A stretch of 64,000 bases of DNA, from contig CM034546.1 in assembly GCA_020055645.1 (NCBI GenBank), positions 124,827,875-124,891,874 on the forward strand. The letters are read 5' to 3'. Positions 1 to 11,800 of the stretch are shown in pieces. Made by a program: the position numbers and the translations under genes. Positions within the stretch are counted from its first letter, which is position 1. The number at the start of each line of letters is the position of its first letter. The notes under the pieces are model-generated. The model saw nothing but the letters and a program-made list of their open reading frames with translations, searched no databases and was not told where the DNA came from. Origin of the DNA: Tomocerus qinae (Eukaryota; Arthropoda; Collembola; Entomobryomorpha; Tomoceridae).

Positions 1-156
1 CACTGAGTGGTTCTTCGCAGTTTTTGTCTGTACTTCCCATGCAAATTCGAAAATTTCAAACGCTCATTGAATTATTATTATAATTGATTTATATATCAAT
101 AAATACTTTATGTAAAAAAATTTTGTTGGCATTTTTGGAATCTCTGATTTAATACC

Positions 157-312
157 AAGGACTTGTGTCTCCAATTCCAATATTATTATTTGTGTCTCGT
201 CAAAATTGTTAGTCAAGGAACGGCGCCACTTTTCTGGTAACTACTTTTTTTGAAACAATAATTTCTCCTAAACTACGAACCTTAAGGAAAATATTGGACA
301 CACAAGTCCTAG
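157..312. repeat. Small imperfect inverted repeat (hairpin)
   Basis: A stretch of about 25 bases near 157-180 (core aggacttgtgt) recurs as its reverse complement near 287-312 (core acacaagtcct). The two arms are separated by about 105 bases. It could be the end pair of a short MITE-like element or a chance hairpin; no target-site duplication is visible. The rest of 1-455 shows nothing recognisable beyond AT-rich DNA. Confidence 0.5.
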
Positions 313-454
313 TTATTAGGACAGAGTTTGAAAAAATCTCAACCAAAGAATTTTTATAAGGTATTTATTGAGTTATTTATGATCATTTAGAGCACAAAAA
401 TACATGAGAACGCTTATTAAAGGGCATTGTACAGGTTCCCCTTAATATAATTTT

Positions 455-860
455 TAACCAGATATTAATCAACTTTAATTTCTGTTGATTCTAATGCTCA
501 ATATTATTCAACTTTAATTTCTGTTGGTTTTAAATACCAATATTAATCAACTTTAATTATCTGTTGATTTTAATACTTCATATTAATCAACTTTAATTAT
601 CTGTTGATTTAATACTCAATATTAATCAATTCATATTTTCTGTTGATTTTAATGGCCAATATTTTTGATTTTCTGTTGATTTTAATGGTCAACATTTTTT
701 GATTTTCTGTTGATTTTAATGGTCAATATTTTTTGATTTCCTGTTGATTTTAATGGTCAATATTTTTTGGTTTTCTGTTGATTGTAATGATCAATATTTT
801 TTGATTTTCTGTTGATTTTAATGGTTAATATTTTTTGATTTTCTGTTGATTTTAATGTTA
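455..860. repeat. AT-rich minisatellite, 34-40 bp units
   Basis: About eleven units carry the core ctgttgattttaatggtcaa. The left units are longer (about 39-41 bp, ending in attaatcaactttaatt). The right units from about 636 are shorter (about 34 bp, ending in attttttgatttt). Neighbouring units differ by a few bases, so this is an ageing tandem array. Nothing coding is seen in it or in 867-1301 beyond it. Confidence 0.8.
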
Positions 861-1230
861 GCATAAAATCATTTCAATGTTAGAATAAAGCAGCGAAGCG
901 AGCTTCTGTTGCTGCTTGAGTTGAGGTTACCTGCTAGTATAGTTAGCTTCTGCAACGCATTTACCGTAATCTTATGCCCATGATACCCTGTCAACGAAGC
1001 AAAAGGAACGGAATGAGTAATTTGGAACTGTTTTGACCAAGTTTTGACTGTACCAAGGCGAAGAGATAACATTTTGTAAGATGCACCCAGTAAAATCGAA
1101 ACGCACGATTTTATTCCGCAATAATTTATTACCAAAACGAAACCATGTTGAAATTTTCCTGAAAAATGCCCCTTAGTTACGAAATTAAAATATTACGAAC
1201 GAGTTAATTCCCTTTTAGCCCAAACGGTTC

Positions 1231-3245
1231 AATATGGCAAGCACGAATACAGAACTGGGTTTCGGGTGGGCTAAATTTAGGTATTTTTTGATGAAAATGA
1301 GTTAAAAATGGCCGAAAGATTGCAAACAGTCATCAAATTTTTTGCTATTTTGAGAAAAAATTTCTTTTTTTCTTGGATTTCCGGGGGGAGGGAATGGGGG
1401 CTCCAGCCCGTAAAACCCATCCCTCAATACGTCCTTGTAAAATACAGTTAGCTTACATGAATAAGACTCGCTGATCTTCATAGTATAGTGATCTCCAGGA
1501 GTAGTAGCTTTGTATTCTTTCATAGATTGTGGATTATTTACTAGGGGAAAGATTTGGGTAGTATCATCAGGATTAACAAAATAGGCAATCGACTGTCGCT
1601 TCGGAATTTCGTTATTTTCCTTAGGAATTATCACCCTATGAGGCTAAATAAATCGAATAGGTAAACTAGGTTCATTTTCATAAAATAATTCTATTGTTTT
1701 AAAAAAAAGATTTATATAGATTAAGCATACCGTAGCTTGGAATTTCCCTGATGACCAAATCTCCAATAAATCTCCAGTATTGACAAGAATAGAATTCGGA
1801 ATGGGATTGATATTTATCCATTGTTGATCAGTAGTTTTTAGCTTTGAGTAATAATTTGGATTTAGAAAAATCACAATTTCAGATGACAATAGTATTAAAT
1901 CTTGAAATAAATTTCGAATAAGGTCTTACCTGTAATCCACCGTAATATGAGTCCTGAAACAATAAAGTGATAGTGCCGTAGTCAGTATGTTCAGGACATC
2001 TAAGACGTTCGAGAATTTCTGGAGATTTTCTATTTTTAATTATGGGGCAATAGTACTGCGTTCTGTACAGATTTCGGCTAAAGGATTTATTATTCTCCTC
2101 TAGATCAGAAAGACCTGTGTGGTACTTAATGAAGTAATCCACATCCCCCACCTCCAAATTGAGAGCTAACAACTGCAGGAGAATTTTCGTCAGTGTTTTG
2201 CACTCTTCTTTTAAATCCCTATTTGCCTTCGTGAAATTTCGAACTTCATTAGGCAATTTTCCGTTTTTCCAATCCCAAAAGTCAAAGCATTCTCTTAAAT
2301 CGTCGTTTGAATCCTTTCCTAATCTTTTCCCCGAAAATAATTATATTCCAAAAACTGTTATTAAAATAGTTACTACAAGCACATATTATTTTTGAGAGAA
2401 TTATAACATATTTATCTATTAATAAAAATGAATATTCACTTTTCTTGTCCAGGCATGCTGTATCCGTGCATATCAACCATAGGATTAGGCTTACTATACT
2501 TTTCTTTGATAGCAATGGGTAGGTCAAAGAACTCTTTGGAGAACTCCAAAGCAGATTTGATCTATAATTTATCAACAAGAATTAATAGCATCTTTATACA
2601 TTTTTGACGAAAAAATTAATCTTACTTTGTTATCTGGAATTCCATGCTGTATCAGTTGCACAAATCCAATTTTTGACAACGCAGTCGCAAATTCATCGGA
2701 AACTTCTTTCCATATTTGATTATGTTCAGGTTTCCAATGTGTCTGTCCTCCCAATTTAATTAGATCTAACAAAGGAACTTCGGAAATATTGACTGACATA
2801 TTTTGTCAGTCTGAATCAGTTTACATTTCTGAATAACGTAGCAGAAGAATCTTCGACCGCAAACTCAGTGAAAAGCACCTGTTTATCGTTTTATTATTCT
2901 AAACTACAGATATACAGACGTACTTAATAGATAATTCAATAAGTATACCTATCTACAACTACACACCCAAGCATATATGATGTGACTGTGACTGAAGCCG
3001 ACGACGTAGATAGGGCACATAATATAATGTATAATAGACTGTGCTTATAATATCTACCTTAATCAGTTTTAATAGTATACTGGTGAAAGGCATCTTGTAT
3101 TTCTTTAATATTTATACGTCATGTCAGTTCTTGCATGTCAACATCAAGAATGATTGATAAGACGTCAGATAAGAATATAAGATTTCGAATGAGACTATCA
3201 AACGTCTTAAAGCACATAATTTATAATAAGTAAATTGAATCTATG
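1231..3245. repeat. Segmental duplication, left copy (dioxygenase locus)
   Basis: The block from about 1231 (aatatggcaagcacgaatac) to about 3245 recurs in the same orientation at about 51880-54925. It includes all five dioxygenase exons and about 400 bp upstream of the gene. This left copy is the intact one. The right copy carries insertions, frameshifts and a stop codon. Identity is high across exons, introns and upstream DNA, so this was a DNA-level duplication and not a retrocopy. Confidence 0.85.
1302..2799 (-). CDS. 2-oxoglutarate/Fe(II)-dependent dioxygenase, isopenicillin-N-synthase-like, 5 exons
   Basis: This gene encodes a soluble oxygenase expected to use Fe(II), O2 and usually 2-oxoglutarate; the substrate cannot be told. 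Exons in coding order: 2799-2626, 2561-2440, 2323-1930, 1841-1731, 1643-1302. All introns are GT-AG and the frame stays open for 380 residues, slightly longer than the usual 330-350. An in-frame TGA nine bases upstream supports the start. Residues about 1-130 resemble the DIOX_N cap (VPLLDL start, FVQLIQHGIPD). The catalytic jelly roll contains H211-T-D213 in CPEHTDYGTITLLFQD, H269 in PHRV, and R283-Q-S285. These match the two His, one Asp and R-x-S residues that bind iron and co-substrate in the IPNS family. The last about 30 residues are proline and lysine rich and may be a divergent tail. The third-exon acceptor (2323) is the least certain boundary. A broken copy lies about 50 kb away. Confidence 0.88.
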
Positions 3246-4380
3246 ATAAACCCTTATTATTATTATTAATGTGGTTGAAATATATTATAGTATAAATATG
3301 TCCATAGCATATAGACTCAATTGTCGATAGTATGTGTTGGGTGTTGTTCACAGTGGACGTCTGACAAAGTTGCATCCGCCAATAATATATAATTATACTA
3401 CTTTTCTACACTCTTACTACGATAGTGAGTTAAATCCGTCGACTGACTGTACTCAATATTACGGCTTGTTCCTCTGTGTCTCACAGAGATAAATGTGAAA
3501 AAAGAAAAGTATTTAACCCTATGGTATGTCAGTAACCCCTACTATAAGACTGCTAATTTTACTCCTAATTTACTCCTATCATATTTGCCAGTAAATTTTT
3601 TTGGAAATTCCCTAAGGACCTAAGGAACCCTTACAATAATTTTTTTTAAATCTTCGAAACCTATTAAGAGAGTCATATAAAGAAAAGTTTACATTGACTC
3701 GAGGATATATATATAAACTCCCAATATTCATTATAATAATAGCTACACAAGTACCCTTTAGCATCAAGCTACGAGGTTCAAATTTTTACTGTATGTTCAT
3801 CTCATAGTCAGACAGAACCTCAAATGATCATTTTCATAACGATTGGTTACATAGAAATCGTTTTATGATTTTTTGAAAATCAAATTTTAACATGGGAGGG
3901 ATAGGGATAAACTCAAACTGCCAAACCTATCTCCTCCTACAGTTTTCCACCAATCACAATCAAATTTTTTTTGAAGCTTCTAAGGACCAATACTGAGGTC
4001 CTCAAGTAGCGGATTTTTTATATTTTGATTCTACGATTTTAAATTGAATTTTGAAAATCCAATTATCCATTCGTACTTCTCCGTGTTTAAGGGGCTACAG
4101 TGACTACGCACTGTAAATGCGACCATGGCCCACATAGGTGGCGCATGTTCTCTTTCCCTTCAGCTTTATCCACACCTCCTCAGTTGTTGGGGCTGCGAGA
4201 AACGAACAGTTTAATTTCAATAAAAATGAGGTGAAACAGAAATAGATCTTTTGGTTCTTCAGTTTTCATCTTTGAATATCTGTCAAATCATTCATGATTT
4301 AAAATAAAATAATTGGACCAAATAACATAAGGGGCATTTAAAATAACACGTTTACTTATGGTGACGGGATATGTTAAAAC
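2800..4380. other. Intergenic DNA upstream of the dioxygenase
   Basis: This is AT-rich DNA without a recognisable gene. Positions 2800 to about 3245 are shared with the right copy of the duplication and presumably hold the dioxygenase promoter, but no clear core element stands out. A slightly GC-richer stretch at about 4080-4210 was checked for tRNA-like or coding features and none was found. Confidence 0.6.
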
Positions 4381-4394
4381 TAAATAACGAGGAA

Positions 4395-5560
4395 GATTAA
4401 AATGGGTTAATTAAAATAACGGGGTTAAGTAAAATAACGAGGTTAATTAAAATATTGGAAATGTTTAAAATAAAGAGGTTGTTTAAAATGTCGGGGTTAT
4501 TTAAAATCACGGGGTTATTTAAAACAACGGAGTTGTTTAAAATGACAGGGTTATTGAAAATAACGGGGTTATTGAAAATAACGGGGTTATTGAAAATAAC
4601 GGGGTTATTGAAAATAACGGGGTTATTGAAAATAACGGGGTTATTGAAAATAACGGGGTTATTGAAAATACCGGGGTTATTGAAAATAACGGGGTTATTG
4701 AAAATACCGGGGTTATTGAAAATAACGGGGTTATTGAAAATGACCGGGTTATTGAAAATGTTCGGGTTATTGAAAATGACCGGGTTTGAAAATGACCGGG
4801 TTATTGAAAGTGACGGGGTTATTTGAAAAGACGGGGGTATTTAAAATGACGTGATTATTTAAAATGACGTGATTATTTAAAATGACGTCTATTTAAAATA
4901 AAGAGGTTGTTTAAAATGTCGGGGTTATTTAAAAAAACGGGGTTATTGAAAATGACCGGGTCATTGAAAATGTTCGGGTTATTGAAAATGACCGGGTTAT
5001 TGAAAATGACCGGGTTTGAAAATGACCGGGTTATTGAAAGTGACGGGGTTATTTGAAAAGACGGGGGTATTTAAAATGACGTGATTATTTAAAATGACGT
5101 GATTATTTAAAATGACGTCTATTTAAAATAAAGAGGTTGTTTAAAATGTCGGGGTTATTTAAAAAAAACGGGGTTATTTAAAACAACGGAGTTGTTTAAA
5201 ATAACGGGGTTATTGAAAATAACGGGGTTATTGAAAATAACGGGGTTATTGAAAATAACGGGGTTATTGAAAATAACGGGGTTATTGAAAATAACGGGGT
5301 TATTGAAAATAACGAGGTTATTGAAAATAACGAGGTTATTGAAAATAACGAGGTTATTGAAAATAACGAGGTTATTGAAAATAACGAGGTTATTGAAAAT
5401 AACGGGGTTATTGAAAATAACGGGGTTATTGAAAATAACGGGGTTATTGAAAATAACGGGGTTATTGAAAATGACGGGATTAACTAAAATAACAGGGTTA
5501 TTTAAAATGACGGGATTAATTAAACTGACATGATTATTTAAAATGACGTCTATTTACAAT
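4395..5560. repeat. 18-bp G-rich minisatellite with nested block duplication
   Basis: The unit ttattgaaaataacgggg repeats in two clean runs, about 4549-4760 (some 12 units) and about 5198-5470 (some 15 units). Variant units (tttaaaatgacgtgatta, aataacgaggttattgaa) lie around them. A block of about 200 bp at about 4739-4935 recurs at about 4951-5170, so the array grew at two scales. The unit is a multiple of three, so the + strand reads as an open KITGLL repeat; this follows from the period and is not evidence of a gene. Each unit puts a GGGG run on the + strand, spaced by 14 bases. Confidence 0.92.
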
Positions 5561-5846
5561 GATGAGGTAATGAAAAATGACGGAGTGATTGAAAATTATA
5601 TATTATTTCCTTATAATATTAATGATATAATGAAAATCAGGCGCTAATGTAAGGGTTTCAAACATTTACTTTTTGTTGTATGGTCAAATGATGCTGAATT
5701 TGGCATACTATTATTATGTTGATTCGATAAGTATTGTATTTTCCGCCTTGCGTAGGATGTTGTAGAAATGTAGCAAGCAATTTAAAAAAATTTTAATCTG
5801 TTAATTTTCATGCTTTTTTAATGCATAATGCACATTTATGACCCCT
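5561..5846. other. Spacer between minisatellite and satellite A
   Basis: About 290 bp of AT-rich unique-looking DNA without coding signal. The satellite begins abruptly near 5847 at agtagtagataggatcc. Confidence 0.55.
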
Positions 5847-8800
5847 AGTAGTAGTAGATAGGATCCATTTGGAAACATTATTTTTTAAAAATACGCTAAA
5901 GTAAAAAAGTTGAAACTCGAAAATCAATAAAACTATAAATATTTTTTAAATGCTTATGCATTATTTGATTATTGATGGCGTTCTTTTAAAAAATGGCCAA
6001 GAAAGTGACTTTGGAGAACCAACAATGAAACTAATTCGAAGCTTATACTTCAATTTACCTTTGATGATCGTCTAACTCAATTATGGTCAAAAATTGGATT
6101 GAAAACCTTTGGGTTCGCTTGGTCATAATAGGGCTAGATACTCTATATCTTAAAGAAATGAATGAGAACAAAGAATAATAAATAATAGTAGATAGGATCC
6201 ATTTGGAAACATTATCTTTTAAAAGTACGCTAAAGTAAAAAAGTTGAAGCTCGAAAATCAATAAAACTATAAATATTTTTTAAATGCTTATGCATTATTT
6301 GATTATTGATGGCGTTCTTTTAAAGAAATGGCCAAGAAAGTGACTTTGGAGAACCAACAATGAAACTAATTCGAAGCTTATACTTCAATTTACCTTTGAT
6401 GATCGTCTAAATCAATTATGGTCAAAAATTGGATTGAAAACCTTTGGGTTCGATTTCTCTTAATAGGACTATACACTCTATGTCTTGAAGAAATAAATGA
6501 GAACAAAGAATAATAAATAATAGTAGACAGGATCCATTTGGAAACATTATCTTTTAAAAGTACGCTAAAGTAAAAAAGTTGAAGCTCGAAAATCAATAAA
6601 ACTATAAATATTTTTTAAATGCTTATGCATTATTTGATTATTGATGGCGTTCTTTTAAAGAAATGGCCAAGAAAGTGACTTTGGAGAACCAACAATGAAA
6701 CTAATTCGAAGCTTATACTTCAATTTACCTTTGATGATCGTCTAAATCAATTATGGTCAAAAATTGGATTGAAAACCTTTGGGTTCGATTTCTCTTAATA
6801 GGGCTATACACCCTATGTCTTGAAGAAATAAATGAGAACAAAGAATAATAAATAATAGTAGATAGGATCCATTTGGAAACATTATCTTTTAAAAGTACGC
6901 TAAAGTAAAAAAGTTGAAGCTCGAAAATCAATAAAACTATAAATATTTTTTAAATGCTTATGCATTATTTGATTATTGATGGCGTTCTTTTAAAGAAATG
7001 GCCAAGAAAGTGACTTTGGAGAACCAACAATGAAACTAATTCGAAGCTTATACTTCAATTTACCTTTGATGATCGTCTAACCCAATTATGGTCAAAAATT
7101 GGATTGAAAACCTTTGGGTTCGCTTGGTCATAATAGGGCTAGATACTCTATATCTTAAAGAAATGAATGAGAACAAAGAATAATAAATAATAGTAGATAG
7201 GATCCATTTGGAAACATTATCTTTTAAAAGTACGCTAAAGTAAAAAAGTTGAAGCTCGAAAATCAATTAAACTATAAATATTTTTTAAATGCTTATGCAT
7301 TATTTGATTATTGATGGCGTTCTTTTAAAGAAATGGCCAAGAAAGTGACTTTGGAGAACCAACAATGAAACTAATTCGAAGCTTATACTTCAATTTACCT
7401 TTGATGATCGTCTAACTCAATTATGGTCAAAAATTGGATTGAAAACCTTTGGGTTCGCTTGGTCATAATAGGGCTAGATACTCTATATCTTAAAGAAATG
7501 AATGAGAACAAAGAATAATAAATAATAGTAGATAGGATCCAATTGGAAACATTATCTTTAAAAATACGCTAAAGTAAAAAAGTTGAAGCTCGAAAATCAA
7601 TTAAACTATAAATATTTTTTAAATGCTTATGCATTATTTGATTATTGATGGCGTTCTTTTAAAGAAATGGCCAAGAAAGTGACTTTGGAGAACCAACAAT
7701 GAAACTAATTCGAAGCTTATAGTTCAATTTACCTTTGATGATCGTCTAAGTCAATTATGGTCAAAAATTGGATTGAAAACCTTTGGGTTCGCTTGGTCAT
7801 AATAGGGCTAGATACTCTATATCTTAAGGAAATGAATGAGAACAAAGAGTAATAAATAATAGTAGATAGGATCCAATTGGAAACATTATCTTTAAAAAAT
7901 ACGCTTAAGTAAAAAAGTTGAAGCTCGAAAATCAATAAAACTATAAATATTTTTTAAATGCTTATGCATTATTTGATTATTGATGGCGTTCTTTTAAAGA
8001 AATGGCCAAGAAAGTGACTTTGGAGAACCAACAATGAAACTAATTCGAAGCTTATACTTCAATTTACCTTTGATGATCGTCTAAGTCAATTATGGTCAAA
8101 AATTGGATTGAAAACCTTTGGGTTCGCTTGGTCATAATAGGGCTAGATACTCTATATCTTAAGGAAATGAATGAGAACAAAGAGTAATAAATAATAGTAG
8201 ATAGGATCCAATTGGAAACATTATCTTTAAAAATACGCTAAAGTAAAAAAGTTGAAGCTCGAAAATCAATAAAACTATAAATATTTTTTAAATGCTTATG
8301 CATTATTTGATTATTGATGGCGTTCTTTTAAAGAAATGGCCAAGAAAGTGACTTTGGAGAACCAACAATGAAACTAATTCGAAGCTTATACTTCAATTTA
8401 CCTTCGATGATCGTCTAACCCAATTATGGTCAAAAAATGGATTATAAATTTTGGGGTTCGCTTGGTCTTAATAGGGCTATACACCCTATGTCTTGAAGAA
8501 ATAAATGAGAACAAAGAATAATAAATAATAGTAGATAGGATCCATTTGGAAACATTATCTTTTAAAAGTAGGCTAAAGTAAAAAAGTTGAAGCTCGAAAA
8601 TCAATTAAACTATAAATATTTTTTAAATGCTTATGCATTATTTGATTATTGATGGCGTTCTTTTAAAGAAATGGCCAAGAAAGTGACTTTGGAGAACCAA
8701 CAATGAAACTAATTCGAAGCTTATACTTCAATTTACCTTTGATGATCGTCTAACCCAATTATGGTCAAAAATTGGATTGAAAATATTAGGGTTCGCTTGG

Positions 8801-11800
8801 TCATAATAGGGCTAGATACTCTATATCTTAAAGAAATGAATGAGAACAAATAATAATAAATAATACTAGATAGGATTCTATTGGAAACATTATCTTTAAA
8901 AAATACGCTAAAGTAAAAAAGTTGAAGCTCGAAAATCAATAAATCTATAAATATTTCTTAAATGCTTATGCATTATTTGATTATTGATGGCGTTCTTCTA
9001 AAGAAATGGCCAAGAAAGTGACTTTGGAGAACCAACAATGAAACTAATTCGAAGCTTATACTTCAATTTACCTTTGATGATCGTCTAACCCAATTATGGT
9101 CAAAAATTGGATTGAAAACCTTTGGGTTCGCTTGGTCATAATAGGGCTAGATACTCTATATCTTAAAGAAATGAATGAGAACAAAGAGTAATAAATAATA
9201 GTAGATAGGATCCAATTGGAAACATTATCTTTAAAAATACGCTAAAGTAAAAAAGTTGAAGCTCGAAAATCAATTAAACTATAAATATTTTTTAAATGGT
9301 TATGCATTATTTGATTATTGATGGCGTTCTTTTAAAGAAATGGCCAAGAAAGTGACTTTGGAGAACCAACAATGAAACTAATTCGAAGCTTATACTTCAA
9401 TTTACCTTTGATGATCGTCTAAGTCAATTATGGTCAAAAATTGGATTGAAAACCTTTGGGTTCGCTTGGTCATAATAGGGCTAGATACTCTATATCTTAA
9501 GGAAATGAATGAGAACAAAGAGTAATAAATAATAGTAGATAGGATCCAATTGGAAACATTATCTTTAAAAAATACGCTTAAGTAAAAACGTTGAAGCTCG
9601 AAAATCAATAAAACTATAAATATTTTTTAAATGCTTATGCATTATTTGATTATTGATGGCGTTCTTTTAAAGAAATGGCCAAGAAAGTGACTTTGGAGAA
9701 CCAACAATGAAACTAATTCGAAGCTTATACTTCAATTTACCTTTGATGATCGTCTAACTCAATTATGGTCAAAAATTGGATTGAAAACCTTTGGGTTCGC
9801 TTGGTCATAATAGGGCTAGATACTATATATCTTAAGGAAATGAATGAGAACAAAGAGTAATAAATAATAGTAGATAGGATCCAATTGGAAACATTATCTT
9901 TAAAAAATACGCTTAAGTAAAAACGTTGAAGCTCGAAAATCAATAAAACTATAAATATTTTTTAAATGCTTATGCATTATTTGATTATTGATGGCGTTCT
10001 TTTAAAGAAATGGCCAAGAAAGTGACTTTGGAGAACCAACAATGAAACTAATTCGAAGCTTATACTTCAATTTACCTTTGATGATCGTCTAACTCAATTA
10101 TGGTCAAAAATTGGATTGAAAACCTTTGGGTTCGCTTGGTCATAATAGGGCTAGATACTCTATATCTTAAAGAAATGAATGAGAACAAAGAATAATAAAT
10201 AATAGTAGATAGGATCCATTTGGAAACATTATCTTTTAAAAGTACGCTAAAGTAAAAAAGTTGAAGCTCGAAAATCAATAAAACTATAAATATTTTTTAA
10301 ATGCTTATGCATTATTTGATTATTGATGGCGTTCTTTTAAAGAAATGGCCAAGAAAGTGACTTTGGAGAACCAACAATGAAACTAATTCGAAGCTTATAC
10401 TTCAATTTACCTTTGATGATCGTCTAACTCAATTATGGTCAAAAATTGGATTGAAAACCTTTGGGTTCGCTTGGTCATAATAGGGCTAGATACTATATAT
10501 CTTAAAGAAATGAATGAGAACAAAGAATAATAAATAATAGTAGATAGGATCCATTTGGAAACATTATCTTTTAAAAGTACGCTAAAGTAAAAAAGTTGAA
10601 GCTCGAAAATCAATAAAACTATAAATATTTTTTAAATGCTTATGCATTATTTGATTATTGATGGCGTTCTTTTAAAGAAATGGCCAAGAAAGTGACTTTG
10701 GAGAACCAACAATGAAACTAATTCGAAGCTTATACTTCAATTTACCTTTGATGATCGTCTAACTCAATTATGGTCAAAAATTGGATTGAAAACCTTTGGG
10801 TTCGCTTGGTCATAATAGGGCTAGATACTATATATCTTAAGGAAATGAATGAGAACAAAGAGTAATAAATAATAGTAGATAGGATCCAATTGGAAACATT
10901 ATCTTTAAAAAATACGCTTAAGTAAAAACGTTGAAGCTCGAAAATCAATAAAACTATAAATATTTTTTAAATGCTTATGCATTATTTGATTATTGATGGC
11001 GTTCTTTTAAAGAAATGGCCAAGAAAGTGACTTTGGAGAACCAACAATGAAACTAATTCGAAGCTTATACTTCAATTTACCTTCGATGATCGTCTAACCC
11101 AATTATGGTCAAAAAATGGATTATAAATTTTGGGGTTCGCTTGGTCTTAATAGGGCTATACACCCTATGTCTTGAAGAAATAAATGAGAACAAAGAATAA
11201 TAAATAATAGTAGATAGGATCCATTTGGAAACATTATCTTTTAAAAGTAGGCTAAAGTAAAAAAGTTGAAGCTCGAAAATCAATTAAACTATAAATATTT
11301 TTTAAATGCTTATGCATTATTTGATTATTGATGGCGTTCTTTTAAAGAAATGGCCAAGAAAGTGACTTTGGAGAACCAACAATGAAACTAATTCGAAGCT
11401 TATACTTCAATTTACCTTTGATGATCGTCTAACTCAATTATGGTCAAAAATTGGATTGAAAACCTTTGGGTTCGCTTGGTCATAATAGGGCTAGATACTA
11501 TATATCTTAAGGAAATGAATGAGAACAAAGAGTAATAAATAATAGTAGATAGGATCCAATTGGAAACATTATCTTTAAAAAATACGCTTAAGTAAAAACG
11601 TTGAAGCTCGAAAATCAATAAAACTATAAATATTTTTTAAATGCTTATGCATTATTTGATTATTGATGGCGTTCTTTTAAAGAAATGGCCAAGAAAGTGA
11701 CTTTGGAGAACCAACAATGAAACTAATTCGAAGCTTATACTTCAATTTACCTTTGATGATCGTCTAACTCAATTATGGTCAAAAATTGGATTGAAAACCT

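Noticed and set aside
4080-4210. Possible tRNA or small RNA in a GC-richer patch
   Set aside because: No acceptor-stem pairing or T-loop motif in the right positions could be found.
4455-5533. Open frames of 113-123 codons made of KITGLL repeats
   Set aside because: An 18-bp repeat without stops stays open by arithmetic. There is no signal peptide, splice partner or homology.
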